A program made the position numbers and the translations under genes. The notes under the pieces were generated by a model, which saw only the letters and a program-made list of their open reading frames with translations, was not told the origin of the DNA and ran no database searches. From contig JAJYZP010000010.1 of NCBI GenBank assembly GCA_021799875.1, positions 1 through 45,068 on the forward strand: a DNA stretch of 45,068 nucleotides. The letters run 5' to 3'. Positions 25,426 through 33,351 of the stretch are shown piece by piece. The stretch is from Actinomycetes bacterium (GTDB taxonomy: Bacteria > Actinomycetota > Acidimicrobiia > Acidimicrobiales > Acidimicrobiaceae). Each line of letters starts with the position of its first letter. Positions within the stretch are counted from its first letter, which is position 1.

Positions 25426-26135
25426 GGCACGAGACCGAGTCGAGTTGAGGTCAGGAGTTGGGACGCACCAAAACCAAGTGTGGTAACTCGAGGCGGAGCG
25501 AAAGCGTTCGAAGTGAAGAGCTCGAGAAATTGATCTGACGTTGGGAGATAGGTGACCGATTGAGGAAGATAGTGGTACGCATCCTTCGAGTGCGAGAGGA
25601 GTCCTCCGATTAAGGGTACGAGTCCGTTGAAGTACCGATCGTGTAGCCACTGAACGATGGAGCTCGATGGTATTGCTACTTCCAATATAGCGATGGAACC
25701 GCCCGGGCGCAGTACCCGCGCAAACTCGGCAAAGACACTGTCGAGATCGGTGAAGTTTCGAATTGCAAAGCCGCACGTGATAGCATCAAAGGTCGCAGTA
25801 CCGAAAGGGAGATGCACCGCAGATCCCTGCACGACCGGAGCTACGGTCGTTCTCCGGCGAAGCATACCGTGCGAAAAATCGATGCCGACGGAGCGTTGCG
25901 TCCTGGTTTGAGCGAGCGTAAGGAAATCTCCGGTGCCACACGCTACGTCAAGCATTGTGGTTGTGGCACCAACACCAAGGTCGCGTAGTGCTCGCTGTCG
26001 CCAGTGTTGATCGAGCCCGAAGGTCATGACTCTATTGACCAGGTCGTACGTAGGTGCAATGGTGTCGAACATGTTTTGGACAAATGGTGACTTTACGTCG
26101 GAGGGTGGCAAAGCATTGGCTTTTGAACTCTTCAT
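25422..26135 (-). CDS. menG: Demethylmenaquinone methyltransferase (UbiE/MenG)
   Basis: SAM-dependent C-methyltransferase making menaquinone from demethylmenaquinone. 237 aa. It has FVQNMFDTIAPTYDLVNRVMTFGLDQHWR (UbiE signature 1), the SAM motif LDVACGTGDFL, and CGFAIRNFTD followed by LRPGGSIAILEVA (signature 2). GGGAG lies about 8 nt before ATG 26135. It is the first gene of the pair with menF and overlaps it by 4 bp. Menaquinone is the respiratory quinone of actinobacteria and would be the electron acceptor of the flavoprotein at 5324, if that is a quinone reductase. Confidence 0.92.
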   Translation of the reverse strand: MKSSKANALPPSDVKSPFVQNMFDTIAPTYDLVNRVMTFGLDQHWRQRALRDLGVGATTTMLDVACGTGDFLTLAQTRTQRSVGIDFSHGMLRRRTTVAPVVQGSAVHLPFGTATFDAITCGFAIRNFTDLDSVFAEFARVLRPGGSIAILEVAIPSSSIVQWLHDRYFNGLVPLIGGLLSHSKDAYHYLPQSVTYLPTSDQFLELFTSNAFAPPRVTTLGFGASQLLTSTRLGLVP

Positions 26136-26623
26136 CGGAGCACTCCCTTGGCTGGCCAGGTGCGCGTATCGCTCTTTTCGTATGGTCGGTTCGGCCTCCA
26201 GACATTGGTAGTGTCAGCTCCCTGTGCGATCATCGCTCTCGATCGACCGGGTCGTTGTTGACGAGAATCTTTGGAGATATCGGGCGCGAGGATGAAGGAA
26301 GAGAACCCATCGGTCGTAGGCGAGGAAGTTGTCTTGTGTCGATCCTTGGGAGCTCTCCCGATAACTGCACGCATGATTCGTGACTCATCGACACAAACGA
26401 CCTGTGATTGCTTACAGTCGACGCTCTGACGATGATCTCTGTCGGCTACCGCTGGGCCGAATCGATGGTCAAGCATTTTCGTAGATGTGTAGGTCATAGT
26501 GTGACCTCGACGGAGACCATAGTTTTGAGTCGAAGCGATCGACGTGAGGTTCCAAGGAGAGAGGGGTCCATATCTTCCATTCTACGACCACTCCAAAATC
26601 CAGTGGTAGCTGCGGAGGCTGCT
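26136..26623. other. Non-coding region upstream of menG
   Basis: 488 bp. Two open frames (26132-26497 minus, 26408-26635 plus) lack ribosome binding sites or motifs and overlap real gene ends, so I do not call them. The menG promoter should lie near the left edge. Confidence 0.45.
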
Positions 26624-26821
26624 CTAAAGGGGTGAGTCACAGTGACGACAGCGTGGGTACGCCCTTGCAGTAGGCCTCTGGCACGTGGGGCAGATTAACG
26701 GATGAACGTGACCGTGTATGAGGTTACGGACTGCGCTGACGAGGGTGCCACCGATTGCGATGACGAAAAGAAGCTCGAGGCTATCTCGCAAGGCGTTATG
26801 GATAATGATCGCTCCGGTCAC
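26624..26821 (-). CDS. Small membrane protein with C-terminal zinc ribbon
   Basis: 65 aa, not a family I know. Residues 17-34 (ELLFVIAIGGTLVSAVR region) are hydrophobic enough for one membrane helix. The C-terminus has two Cys pairs, CPTC (44, 47) and CRHC (58, 61), spaced as in a zinc ribbon. A coding origin is supported by this pattern and by a GAGAGGG sequence upstream of GTG 26821, though its 10-12 nt distance is long. A perfect 14-bp palindrome GCTCTCCGGAGAGC lies about 30 bp upstream of the start. Function unknown; one-helix/zinc-ribbon proteins are often regulators or assembly factors, but that is only an analogy. Confidence 0.6.
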   Translation of the reverse strand: MTGAIIIHNALRDSLELLFVIAIGGTLVSAVRNLIHGHVHPLICPTCQRPTARAYPRCRHCDSPL

Positions 26822-27160
26822 GGTCGTAACCCTCTCGGTCGTAGGAAGGAGCTCTCCGGAGAGCGCCTGATGGCGTAGTGCGAGCTTAGCTGCATCGTCT
26901 CGCGTAGGAGATTCACGTAGCTATGACCTTGAGGTCGTAGTGAGTTAATGACAGCAAGATGGTCCGGATATCAGATGCGAGGTTCGGATCGTATGAGGGC
27001 TCACTCGATCGTCGACCGCAAGCTCTAGGGCCTAGCGATCTGGAATGAAAGTCTACTGAATCGCTGAGAGGGAGATTCTCGTTTCACGGAATCGCGTCCT
27101 GGGTATCGACGTTAATAGTTATGAATGTGAACGTATCGCTTACTTTGGAAAGGAGCTTCG
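26822..27160. other. Non-coding divergent region
   Basis: 339 bp between the divergent zinc-ribbon gene and the 101-aa gene. It holds the palindrome at 26851-26864 and, near the right end, possible promoter sequence (TACTTT near 27142). No gene seen. Confidence 0.4.
26851..26864. promoter_or_regulatory. 14-bp perfect palindrome, possible operator
   Basis: GCTCTCCGGAGAGC has no loop, so it is better suited to a dimeric repressor site than to a hairpin. It lies about 30 bp upstream of the zinc-ribbon gene start. Only one copy was noticed. Confidence 0.25.
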
Positions 27161-27466
27161 ATGACTACGAGTTCTGCGACAGAGGTTGAGTATCTCTATG
27201 CGGTGAAGCGAAATGATGCAGGTGCTGTCGAGTCCGTTGCCCGAAGTCCTAGGGACTCATTGGATGTTGAGATTTTTGTAAACGGTAAGTGGCATCTGTC
27301 GGCATCCAACGTGCGCACGTCTCCTCGGCTTGGATCGAAGGGTAGCTATCTTACGATCACGGATAAGGGATACGTTGCCTGCACAGAGGCGAAGGCAATG
27401 GAGTTCCTTGGAATTCCGGCGTCAGCAGCTGAGGCCGATGCCGACCAGCGTCAGATGGTTGCGTGA
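27161..27466 (+). CDS. Hypothetical protein, 101 aa, free-standing with its own terminator
   Basis: I do not recognise this protein. It is soluble and slightly acidic, with a beta-rich middle (DVEIFVNGKWHLSASNVRTS and SYLTITDKGYVACTEAKAMEF) and an Ala/Asp-rich tail. The ATG follows a strong GGAAAGGAGC ribbon-type Shine-Dalgarno 5-6 nt upstream, and a clear terminator follows 17 bp after the stop, so it is surely a real single-gene unit. There is one Cys and no membrane helix. The strong ribosome binding site suggests high expression. Confidence 0.8.
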   Translation: MTTSSATEVEYLYAVKRNDAGAVESVARSPRDSLDVEIFVNGKWHLSASNVRTSPRLGSKGSYLTITDKGYVACTEAKAMEFLGIPASAAEADADQRQMVA

Positions 27467-27483
27467 CGAGCTGAGAGGCGTGT

Positions 27484-27517
27484 GGGATCCATCGCTCGAT
27501 AGCGGTGGATCCCTTTT
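27484..27517 (+). terminator. Intrinsic terminator after the 101-aa gene
   Basis: GGGATCCATCGCT and AGCGGTGGATCCC form a 13-bp stem (one G-T pair) with a CGAT loop, followed by four T. Confidence 0.85.
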
Positions 27518-27810
27518 GTTTATCTACCATTGAGTCGTATCTGAGTTCTGCCGGGCACGGGGGAGAGCCTGGAGTTCGGTCGGTGTCGTTGGGAGCGTTC
27601 GGCGAATGAAGTCTCAGTAATTCGCTTTGTCCTGTTGAACGGCTTGTGCAGTATTGGCGCCTGAATGACCTCTTCTTCTGGTTGAGTAGTTGGTCGCCAG
27701 AGTCTGCATGAGCCGATGCTGAAAGGGCCTTATGCACATCATTTAGCGTCGGATGCCTGTCGTACTCCATCTTGGGCAGTATCTACAGGAGAAGGGATAT
27801 TGGCTCTTGC

Positions 27811-27872
27811 AAAAAGCACTCCGCTCGAGAGATTCTTCCAGCGATGCTAGCAGATTCTCTCGAGCGGAGATG
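27811..27872 (-). terminator. Intrinsic terminator of the cold-shock gene
   Basis: On the minus strand a perfect 14-bp stem (arms 27856-27869 and 27819-27832, CTCCGCTCGAGAGA and its complement) with a 23-nt loop is followed by a run of five T at 27815-27811. It lies 23 bp after the cold-shock gene stop. Confidence 0.8.
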
Positions 27873-27894
27873 CGAATACTGTGTACAGTGAAGA

Positions 27895-28095
27895 CTATAT
27901 AACTCGGAGGTTTTGCGCTTCCTCGCCTTTTCGACCCTGAACGACGTCAAACTCAACGGTCTGTCCGACCTCAAGGGTCTTGAAACCGTCTGATTGAATA
28001 TTGGAGAAGTGGATGAATACATCATCCCCTTGCTCGCGACTGATGAAGCCAAAGCCCTTCTCGGAGTTGAAGAACTTAACGGTGCCTGTAGCCAA
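27895..28095 (-). CDS. cspA: Cold-shock protein (CspA family)
   Basis: 66-aa single OB-fold RNA chaperone. RNP1 KGFGFIS and RNP2 VFIHFSNI are complete, and the ends [14 protein letters not shown] and QNLRVI are typical. TTG 28095 gives the standard family length and has an AAGAAGAG sequence upstream. Longer starts at ATG 28119 or ATG 28131 (GAGGGGG just before it) would add 8 or 12 non-conserved residues and cannot be excluded. It has its own terminator. About 220 bp separate it from ppk2, leaving room for the long structured leader common in csp mRNAs. CspA-type proteins melt RNA structure in cold and growth transitions. Confidence 0.9.
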   Translation of the reverse strand: MATGTVKFFNSEKGFGFISREQGDDVFIHFSNIQSDGFKTLEVGQTVEFDVVQGRKGEEAQNLRVI

Positions 28096-28318
28096 GTGAA
28101 AATCTCTTCTTTGTTTCATGAGGGCGCCCATATGACCCCCTCGACTCAGCGCTCTTCGACATTGTCCGTTTAACTCAGAAGACGTTCGTTCAAGGTTCAA
28201 AGAGTACCGATGGTAAGGCTAGAGCCTTTGAGACAAAATGCGATCGATATTCGGGACGAAATCTCTTGAGCTGGTAGCGCTTCTCAGTAACGCTCACGCT
28301 CGTCAGGTGGTCTCCAGA

Positions 28319-29224
28319 TTACTGCGGTGAGCGCTTGTCCTTGTCGCCATCGTGGTGGTGGTCAGGAAGGGGGCGCTGAAGCTCCCGTTTGAGGTTGGCT
28401 ATGTTCTTCAGGTCAGCAGTCGGATAATGAGGATCGATCGATCGAAGTCGCTCCTCGATGGCCCCTAGCACAAGATAGTCTCGGTACCACTTTGCGTTTG
28501 AAGGTATGATGTGCCATGGAGCCGTCAGCGTCGATGTATCACTGATCACCTCATCGTAGGCATCTTGAAACTCGTACCACTTCTGACGCGTGGGTAGGTC
28601 TGCTGGTGAAAACTTCCAATGCTTTGTCGGATCGTCGAGACGCTGACTGAGACGGCGCTGCTGTTCCTCAGGAGAGATGTTCAAGAAGAACTTGATCACG
28701 TGAATCGACTCTGACGCTAAATACTCCTCGAACGCAATTACTTGCTGAGTGCGACTCTGGAGTTGTTGTGGTGTCAGGCCTCCGTAGACACGCGGAACAA
28801 CGAGATCTTCATAGTGTGACCGGTTAAAGATGGCGATAGTGCCTCTGGGAGGAACAGCGGCATGAATCCTCCACAGGAAGTCATGAGCAGCTTCGGATGC
28901 AGTCGGCACGCGAAACGGGCTTACGGTTACTCCTTGGGGATTGACGCCCTCGAATACTCGTCGGATCGTACCGTCCTTGCCTGCGGTATCGAGTCCCTGA
29001 AGCACAACGAGCAAGGCATCGTGCGAGGCACTCCAGAGCTTGCGCTGCAGCTCCTCGACGAGGCCTCGACGCCTCTTGGTCTCTGCCTTCGCCGTTTTCT
29101 TTCCGTGTTGTGTGTTTGGAGGATCGTGTTCGGCCGTTCGAAGCGGATGAATTGCTCCCGGTCGCACGACGGTGAGCGCGCCGATTTGATCTTCGCCGGT
29201 CAACTCTCTCTCTGGGTTCGCCAC
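28319..29224 (-). CDS. ppk2: Polyphosphate:nucleotide phosphotransferase, PPK2 family
   Basis: Transfers phosphate between polyphosphate and nucleotides. 301 aa from GTG 29224. P-loop kinase motifs of PPK2 are present: Walker A GLDTAGKDGTIRRVFEG, Walker B IAIFNRSHYEDLVVPRV and a lid region EEQQRRLSQRLDDPTKHWKFS. Single-domain PPK2 of this type usually phosphorylate AMP or ADP using polyphosphate (class I, II or III not resolved). A TTG at 29272 could add 16 residues that overlap the MaoC gene. It lies downstream of the MaoC gene on the same strand. Together with ppk1 and ppx it gives a full synthesis-use-degradation set. Confidence 0.88.
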   Translation of the reverse strand: MANPERELTGEDQIGALTVVRPGAIHPLRTAEHDPPNTQHGKKTAKAETKRRRGLVEELQRKLWSASHDALLVVLQGLDTAGKDGTIRRVFEGVNPQGVTVSPFRVPTASEAAHDFLWRIHAAVPPRGTIAIFNRSHYEDLVVPRVYGGLTPQQLQSRTQQVIAFEEYLASESIHVIKFFLNISPEEQQRRLSQRLDDPTKHWKFSPADLPTRQKWYEFQDAYDEVISDTSTLTAPWHIIPSNAKWYRDYLVLGAIEERLRSIDPHYPTADLKNIANLKRELQRPLPDHHHDGDKDKRSPQ

Positions 29225-29240
29225 GTAGGCACCGGCTTTC

Positions 29241-29696
29241 TTAGGTGTAGTAGTTGAAGACGACCTGGGCAACGAGAGATGGTTTTGACGCTGATTTGAC
29301 CTCGATTACCGCATCGATTGCTGCCTGAGCACCACCTGTAATCTCTGTCACGGACGCTATCGTTGCTCCAAGCCTGAGCTCGGATCCAGATGGTACCGGT
29401 GCGGGAAATCTCACCTTATTCGTTCCGTAGTTCACTCCCATGGTGACACCTTGCACCTGCAGAATCTGCGGTAGGAGGGTGGGTAGAAGGGACAACGTTA
29501 GGTAGCCGTGCGCTATGGTCGTGCCGAATGGTCCTGACTTTGCTCGCTCAAGGTCGATGTGAATCCACTGGTGATCACCGGTAGCGTCTGCAAATCGATT
29601 GATGCGATCTTGCGTCATCTCGAACCATTCGGAGTACCCGAGGTGCTCGCCGACCTTTTCCTTAAGTCCGTCGATGCCGTTGATAATTACTGTCAT
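29241..29696 (-). CDS. MaoC-family (R)-specific enoyl-CoA hydratase-like protein
   Basis: 151-aa single hotdog domain. The hydratase-2 motif is present: FADATGDHQWIHIDLERAKSGPFGTTIAHGYLTLSL, with the catalytic Asp and His (D..H..IH). The reaction is hydration of trans-2-enoyl-CoA or dehydration of 3-hydroxyacyl-CoA. Actinobacterial relatives often serve fatty-acid or mycolate metabolism; substrate here unknown. ATG 29696 has AGGA 6-7 nt upstream and is preferred to a start 18 bp further out. It lies 94 bp downstream of the membrane protein gene and just upstream of ppk2. Confidence 0.88.
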   Translation of the reverse strand: MTVIINGIDGLKEKVGEHLGYSEWFEMTQDRINRFADATGDHQWIHIDLERAKSGPFGTTIAHGYLTLSLLPTLLPQILQVQGVTMGVNYGTNKVRFPAPVPSGSELRLGATIASVTEITGGAQAAIDAVIEVKSASKPSLVAQVVFNYYT

Positions 29697-29790
29697 GGTT
29701 TCCTGTTCTAGCACCTTCGACGCTCGCTGTCACACCAGCTCACGGCTGATTGCTCTCGGTTACTCTTTGGGGGGAGAGCGGCGTGGACGT

Positions 29791-30162
29791 CTAGACGAAC
29801 CAAGTCTTCATATATGAGCGTGACTGAGGATGAATGATGAGGGCGAACATAGCGACCGATATGAGGACAGAGATAGCGCTTCCCGTAATGAAGCCGATGC
29901 CGTAGATAGTTGCATAGTAAAGAATCAATAGAAGGGGAATTGCGGTTGCAACGATGGCGAGATAGTAGCCCCATTTTCGTTCGTTTGCGGTTCCCCACGC
30001 TCCCAGAGCGGGCAGGATAATACCGAAGATCGGTGCAAGGGGAGAGATTCCGCTATAGAGGACAAAGCTAAGGAGCTGCATAACGGCCGTGACGTAGAGA
30101 AGGATCGTGCCGATCCGAAGCGTCTGTGGTTGGGCTGGATTGACAAGTCGAATCGAATTCAT
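29791..30162 (-). CDS. Small integral membrane protein, 4 TM
   Basis: 123 aa. Four hydrophobic segments at about 17-37, 41-58, 65-86 and 90-110, with short loops and a basic C-terminus. The motif LGAWGTANERKWGYYLAI joins helices 2 and 3. I recall similar anonymous four-helix proteins in actinobacteria but cannot name a family. AGGAG lies 7 nt before ATG 30162. Function unknown; same strand as the MaoC and ppk2 genes. Confidence 0.8.
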   Translation of the reverse strand: MNSIRLVNPAQPQTLRIGTILLYVTAVMQLLSFVLYSGISPLAPIFGIILPALGAWGTANERKWGYYLAIVATAIPLLLILYYATIYGIGFITGSAISVLISVAMFALIIHPQSRSYMKTWFV

Positions 30163-30365
30163 CGAACTACTCCTGGTCTCGAGGGTTTGCTGTTTGCGAC
30201 CTCTTTAACAAGGGAGTGTACCAACGGTAATGAGTGGAGACTGTACTCAGGCGTAGAGCACGATTAATGAACCACGGATCTTAGCTTGGCATCTCCTCGG
30301 TATTGAGGCGAGATGGTTTTGTTGTGAGGCGTGTTGGGGGACTGGGACGGGTCTCCGGGAGCTTC

Positions 30366-31481
30366 TTACGAGGTGCTTGGGTTAGAGATATCTTTGGTGA
30401 GCCGTTCGATACCTTTGCGACCACGAACCGATACTGCGACGGAGTGAGTCACTGATGCGAGTTGGCCGCAGGCGGCGGCGATGTCGGACCCTCTGGTATC
30501 GCGAATCGTCACGTTGACCCCCATACGCTCGAGCTGAGAAGCGAATGAGTGGAGCACGGAGGGCGGCGAGCCAGGGGTGTCGTAGAGCGGGGTTGGGTTG
30601 AGGGGAATAAGGTTGACATGCGCTTCAAGCTCTAGGGCGATCGATGCGAGTTCTATCGCTAGATCTTCGGAGTCGTTGATCTGAGCCATCATGGCATACT
30701 CAAAGGTGACTCGGCGGCGGGTATGACGCCGATACTCCTTGAGCGAGGTGATCAAGGTGGCGAGATCGTAGCGGCGGTTGATTGGGACGATTGAGGAGCG
30801 TAGCTCGTCGTTTGGGGCGTGGAGAGAGACTGCGAGATTGAACTGTCGAGGTTCTTCGGTCAGACGCTTGATACCTGGAACGATTCCAACTGTAGATATT
30901 GTGATCGATCGAGCTCCGACCTCATAGCTGCCGTTCAGAGTCGAGAGGAAAGAGAGGACGTTGTCGTAGTTGGCGAGTGGCTCGCCCATCCCCATCATGA
31001 CAATGTTACTTGGCCGAGGGGCGATCTCTAGGGACCTGACTGTACGGGCAGCCCAGACGAACTGCTCCTCCATCTCACCGGCCGTGAGCTGGCGATCGTA
31101 GCCTGCTTGTCCGGTGGCGCAGAAGACACAGCCCATTGCGCATCCGGCCTGAGAAGAGATACAGACGGTAGTTCTCGTTGGATAGACCATGAGGACCGTT
31201 TCCACGGTAGCTCCGTCTGGGTAGCGTACAAGAGCTTTTATGGTTTGGTTGGAATCGGCGTACGTCTCTGTGGTGGTGGCGAGTGAGGGTTCGAAGCTCT
31301 CCTGGAGTCGAGCTCGAAGGATCTTCGGTAACGAGGTGATCTCCCAAGGGAATCGATAGTCACGGAATCGTCCTTGGAGAATCTGTTCAAGCCTGTAAGA
31401 AGGTTCGCCTTCTAGGATCGCTTGGAGCTCACTGCGAGGAGTATCGAAGAGGCTTCGAGGAGTTGCTAAGGTATTGTTCAT
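30366..31481 (-). CDS. rlmN: 23S rRNA (adenine2503-C2) methyltransferase RlmN
   Basis: Radical-SAM enzyme that methylates A2503 of 23S rRNA and A37 of some tRNAs. 371 aa. The CxxxCxxC cluster is in CAMGCVFCATGQAG; the SAM contact is GMGEPLANYDNVL; and a second catalytic Cys is in the C-terminal GSDIAAACGQLA. ATG 31481 is chosen; GTG 31490 is an alternative. The ATG shares the palindrome CATG with the start of the VIT1-like gene on the other strand, so the two genes begin head-to-head with a 2-bp overlap. No Shine-Dalgarno is clear. Confidence 0.93.
   Translation of the reverse strand: MNNTLATPRSLFDTPRSELQAILEGEPSYRLEQILQGRFRDYRFPWEITSLPKILRARLQESFEPSLATTTETYADSNQTIKALVRYPDGATVETVLMVYPTRTTVCISSQAGCAMGCVFCATGQAGYDRQLTAGEMEEQFVWAARTVRSLEIAPRPSNIVMMGMGEPLANYDNVLSFLSTLNGSYEVGARSITISTVGIVPGIKRLTEEPRQFNLAVSLHAPNDELRSSIVPINRRYDLATLITSLKEYRRHTRRRVTFEYAMMAQINDSEDLAIELASIALELEAHVNLIPLNPTPLYDTPGSPPSVLHSFASQLERMGVNVTIRDTRGSDIAAACGQLASVTHSVAVSVRGRKGIERLTKDISNPSTS
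31467..31472 (+). promoter_or_regulatory. Candidate -10 box (TAAGGT) of the VIT1-like gene, leaderless
   Basis: TAAGGT ends 7 nt before ATG 31480. No ribosome binding site is present. The box lies inside the first codons of rlmN on the other strand. Confidence 0.4.
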
Positions 31482-32271
31482 GAGCGCCACTCGTTTCGGA
31501 ATTACTGCGTGGATCCATCGTAGCGATCCTCCGCTGCCAGCAATGAAGAATATTTCATCGGACAGTCCAGAGGCTCCAGGCCATCTTGATCATCGCGACA
31601 TCTCTGGAGGTGCTGCACGGGCGGCTGTCTTCGGTGTTTCGGATGGACTGATCTCGAACGTTTCCCTTATCTTAGGTGTAGCCGGAGCGCATCCAACGGC
31701 ATCACTCGTACGACTCGCTGGACTAGCCGGACTTGTTGGCGGAGCGTTTTCCATGGCTCTTGGCGAGTACGTATCGATGCGAGCGCAGCGGGAGCTCTTC
31801 GAACGAGAGATATCCATTGAGGCGAGTGAGATCGAACGGCATGGAGCTGCAGAGACTCGAGAGCTTGCGCGTATCTATGAGCGACGTGGTGTTCCGCGGG
31901 AGCTAGCTGAACAGGTGTCGGAGTACATGATGCGCGATCCCGCAGTTGCACTCTCGGTCCACGCCCAAGAAGAGCTTGGTGTGAGCTTGGACTCGATCGG
32001 TTCGCCCTGGCAGGCATCTATCTCGTCCTTCGTGGCCTTTGCAGTGGGAGCGGTGATCCCCTTGCTTGCTTGGTTTTTCACCACTGGTACAGCAGGTATC
32101 GTTGGTTCGGTCGTCGCAGCTGGAGTCGCAACGCTCCTAGTCGGGGGCTTGCTCGCACACTTCACCGGTCGATCCTACGTTCGGTCTGCTCTCCGGCAGC
32201 TTCTCTTAGCTGGGGTCGGTGCAGGAGTGACGTTCTTGGTCGGTCACTTGGTGGGCTATAGCGCCGGTTAA
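31480..32271 (+). CDS. VIT1/CCC1-family iron/manganese transporter
   Basis: 263-aa membrane protein. Family signatures are FGVSDGLISNVSLILGVAGA in helix 1, GLVGGAFSMALGEYVSMRAQ in helix 2, a Glu-rich cytoplasmic helical domain (REISIEASEIERHGAAETRELARIYERRG split over about 100-140) that binds metal in plant VIT1, then three further membrane helices. VIT1/CCC1 proteins carry Fe2+ or Mn2+ against protons. In an acidophile this could be iron detoxification (inference). I prefer ATG 31480 with the TAAGGT box; ATG 31543 is an alternative that would drop 21 variable residues. Confidence 0.88.
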   Translation: MSATRFGITAWIHRSDPPLPAMKNISSDSPEAPGHLDHRDISGGAARAAVFGVSDGLISNVSLILGVAGAHPTASLVRLAGLAGLVGGAFSMALGEYVSMRAQRELFEREISIEASEIERHGAAETRELARIYERRGVPRELAEQVSEYMMRDPAVALSVHAQEELGVSLDSIGSPWQASISSFVAFAVGAVIPLLAWFFTTGTAGIVGSVVAAGVATLLVGGLLAHFTGRSYVRSALRQLLLAGVGAGVTFLVGHLVGYSAG

Positions 32272-32316
32272 TCGGCCTCGTAGTCTGCGCTCGAACCTGT
32301 TCTTGCCTCAAACTTC

Positions 32317-33225
32317 TTAACGGTCGGCGGTGTAGGCCCGGTCGATGTGGTCGATGTGAAAGCCAAAGTGATCGTACATCGTCAGGGCAGTCTTATTGTC
32401 TGCATCGACGTAGAGCATGGCGGTGGTAAGCCCGCGTTGTGAGAGATAGTCAAGTCCCGCCTCGCACATTGCAGCGCCAAGTCCCTGGCCTGCGAAGTCG
32501 GGTTCGGTTCCAATGACGTAGATCTCGCCGAGCGGGGGTTCCTCGTGGGCGTGGATTTTGGTCCAACAGAATGCAGCGAGGCGTCCGTCGATGTGGGTTA
32601 GTAGGAAACCTGCTGGATCGAACCATGGTTCACTTTCACGGGAGAGTAGGGTCGCTCGGGACCAGCCGCCTTGCTCAGGATGCCAGGCGAATGCTCGATT
32701 GTTGACCTCGAGCCAGGCTTCCTCGTCTCGGCCGACGACGAAGCCTCTGGTGATGACCGGTCGCGATGCGATGCGTTGTGTCAACGGCAGTGCACGACGC
32801 ATCTGATAGAGGTCTCGACCCTTGTGCAGCCCTGCTGCTTGCGCAATCGCGTCGGTGTAGTCCGTTGGCTTGGCGACCCAGAGGTGAACGTGGCCCCCGC
32901 CGCTGCGGCTAATCTCCTCGAGAGCTTGTCGGAGCAGGTCCAGACCGAGGGCCGACTCGTCGGTTCGGTAGTCCGGGTCGACCAAAAGCTCGATGGCCCA
33001 GGAGGTGCCGGTACCAGCTACGCGGACATACCCTAGGGCAGCCGAAGTGGCCACGCTCTCGGCGATAAATCCTGATACGCCGCGTCTGCCTCCCTGAACG
33101 AGGTCGATCCAAGTGTGGTCTTCCAACGCCTTGTGACCGTCGTGGCGCTCGATGATCTTTGCTAGACGAAGTATCGAGGCGATCTCTTCTTCGCCGATTC
33201 GGCGATGGATGGTATAGGTCTCCAT
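32317..33225 (-). CDS. mshD: Mycothiol acetyltransferase MshD
   Basis: Final step of mycothiol synthesis: acetylation of Cys-GlcN-Ins by acetyl-CoA. 302 aa with two tandem GNAT domains, as known for MshD. The C-terminal domain is clear: LGEIYVIGTEPDFAGQGLGAAMCEAGL, the acetyl-CoA pyrophosphate loop Q-G-L-G, and AMLYVDADNKTALTMYDHFGF. The N-terminal copy is degenerate. Mycothiol is the actinobacterial thiol, so this gene gives the phylum. TAAGGG lies 4 nt before ATG 33225. Convergent with the VIT1-like gene and divergent from nth. Confidence 0.9.
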   Translation of the reverse strand: METYTIHRRIGEEEIASILRLAKIIERHDGHKALEDHTWIDLVQGGRRGVSGFIAESVATSAALGYVRVAGTGTSWAIELLVDPDYRTDESALGLDLLRQALEEISRSGGGHVHLWVAKPTDYTDAIAQAAGLHKGRDLYQMRRALPLTQRIASRPVITRGFVVGRDEEAWLEVNNRAFAWHPEQGGWSRATLLSRESEPWFDPAGFLLTHIDGRLAAFCWTKIHAHEEPPLGEIYVIGTEPDFAGQGLGAAMCEAGLDYLSQRGLTTAMLYVDADNKTALTMYDHFGFHIDHIDRAYTADR

Positions 33226-33339
33226 GGACCCTTACGCTAGCAGGCGCTTTGGTGGTAGTCGAAGTGCGCTCTGCCCCTCTGGAACGCCTCAACTATCGGT
33301 CGAGCTCGGGCAACTCGCTGTTGGTAGGAGGACCGAGGC

Positions 33340-33345
33340 TACAGT
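33340..33345 (+). promoter_or_regulatory. Candidate -10 box (TACAGT) of nth, leaderless
   Basis: TACAGT ends 6 nt before GTG 33352. TTGGTAGGAGGACC lies just upstream at 33321-33334 and differs by one base from the sequence upstream of rodA. Confidence 0.45.
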
Positions 33346-33351
33346 TACCGT

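Noticed and set aside
25426-25776. N-terminal extension of menF to 25776
   Set aside because: This stretch is inside menG; the GTG 25425/TGA overlap and normal MenF length support the shorter form.
26132-26497. 121-codon minus-strand frame upstream of menG
   Set aside because: Overlaps the menG start region, has no start signals, and its composition is that of non-coding sequence.
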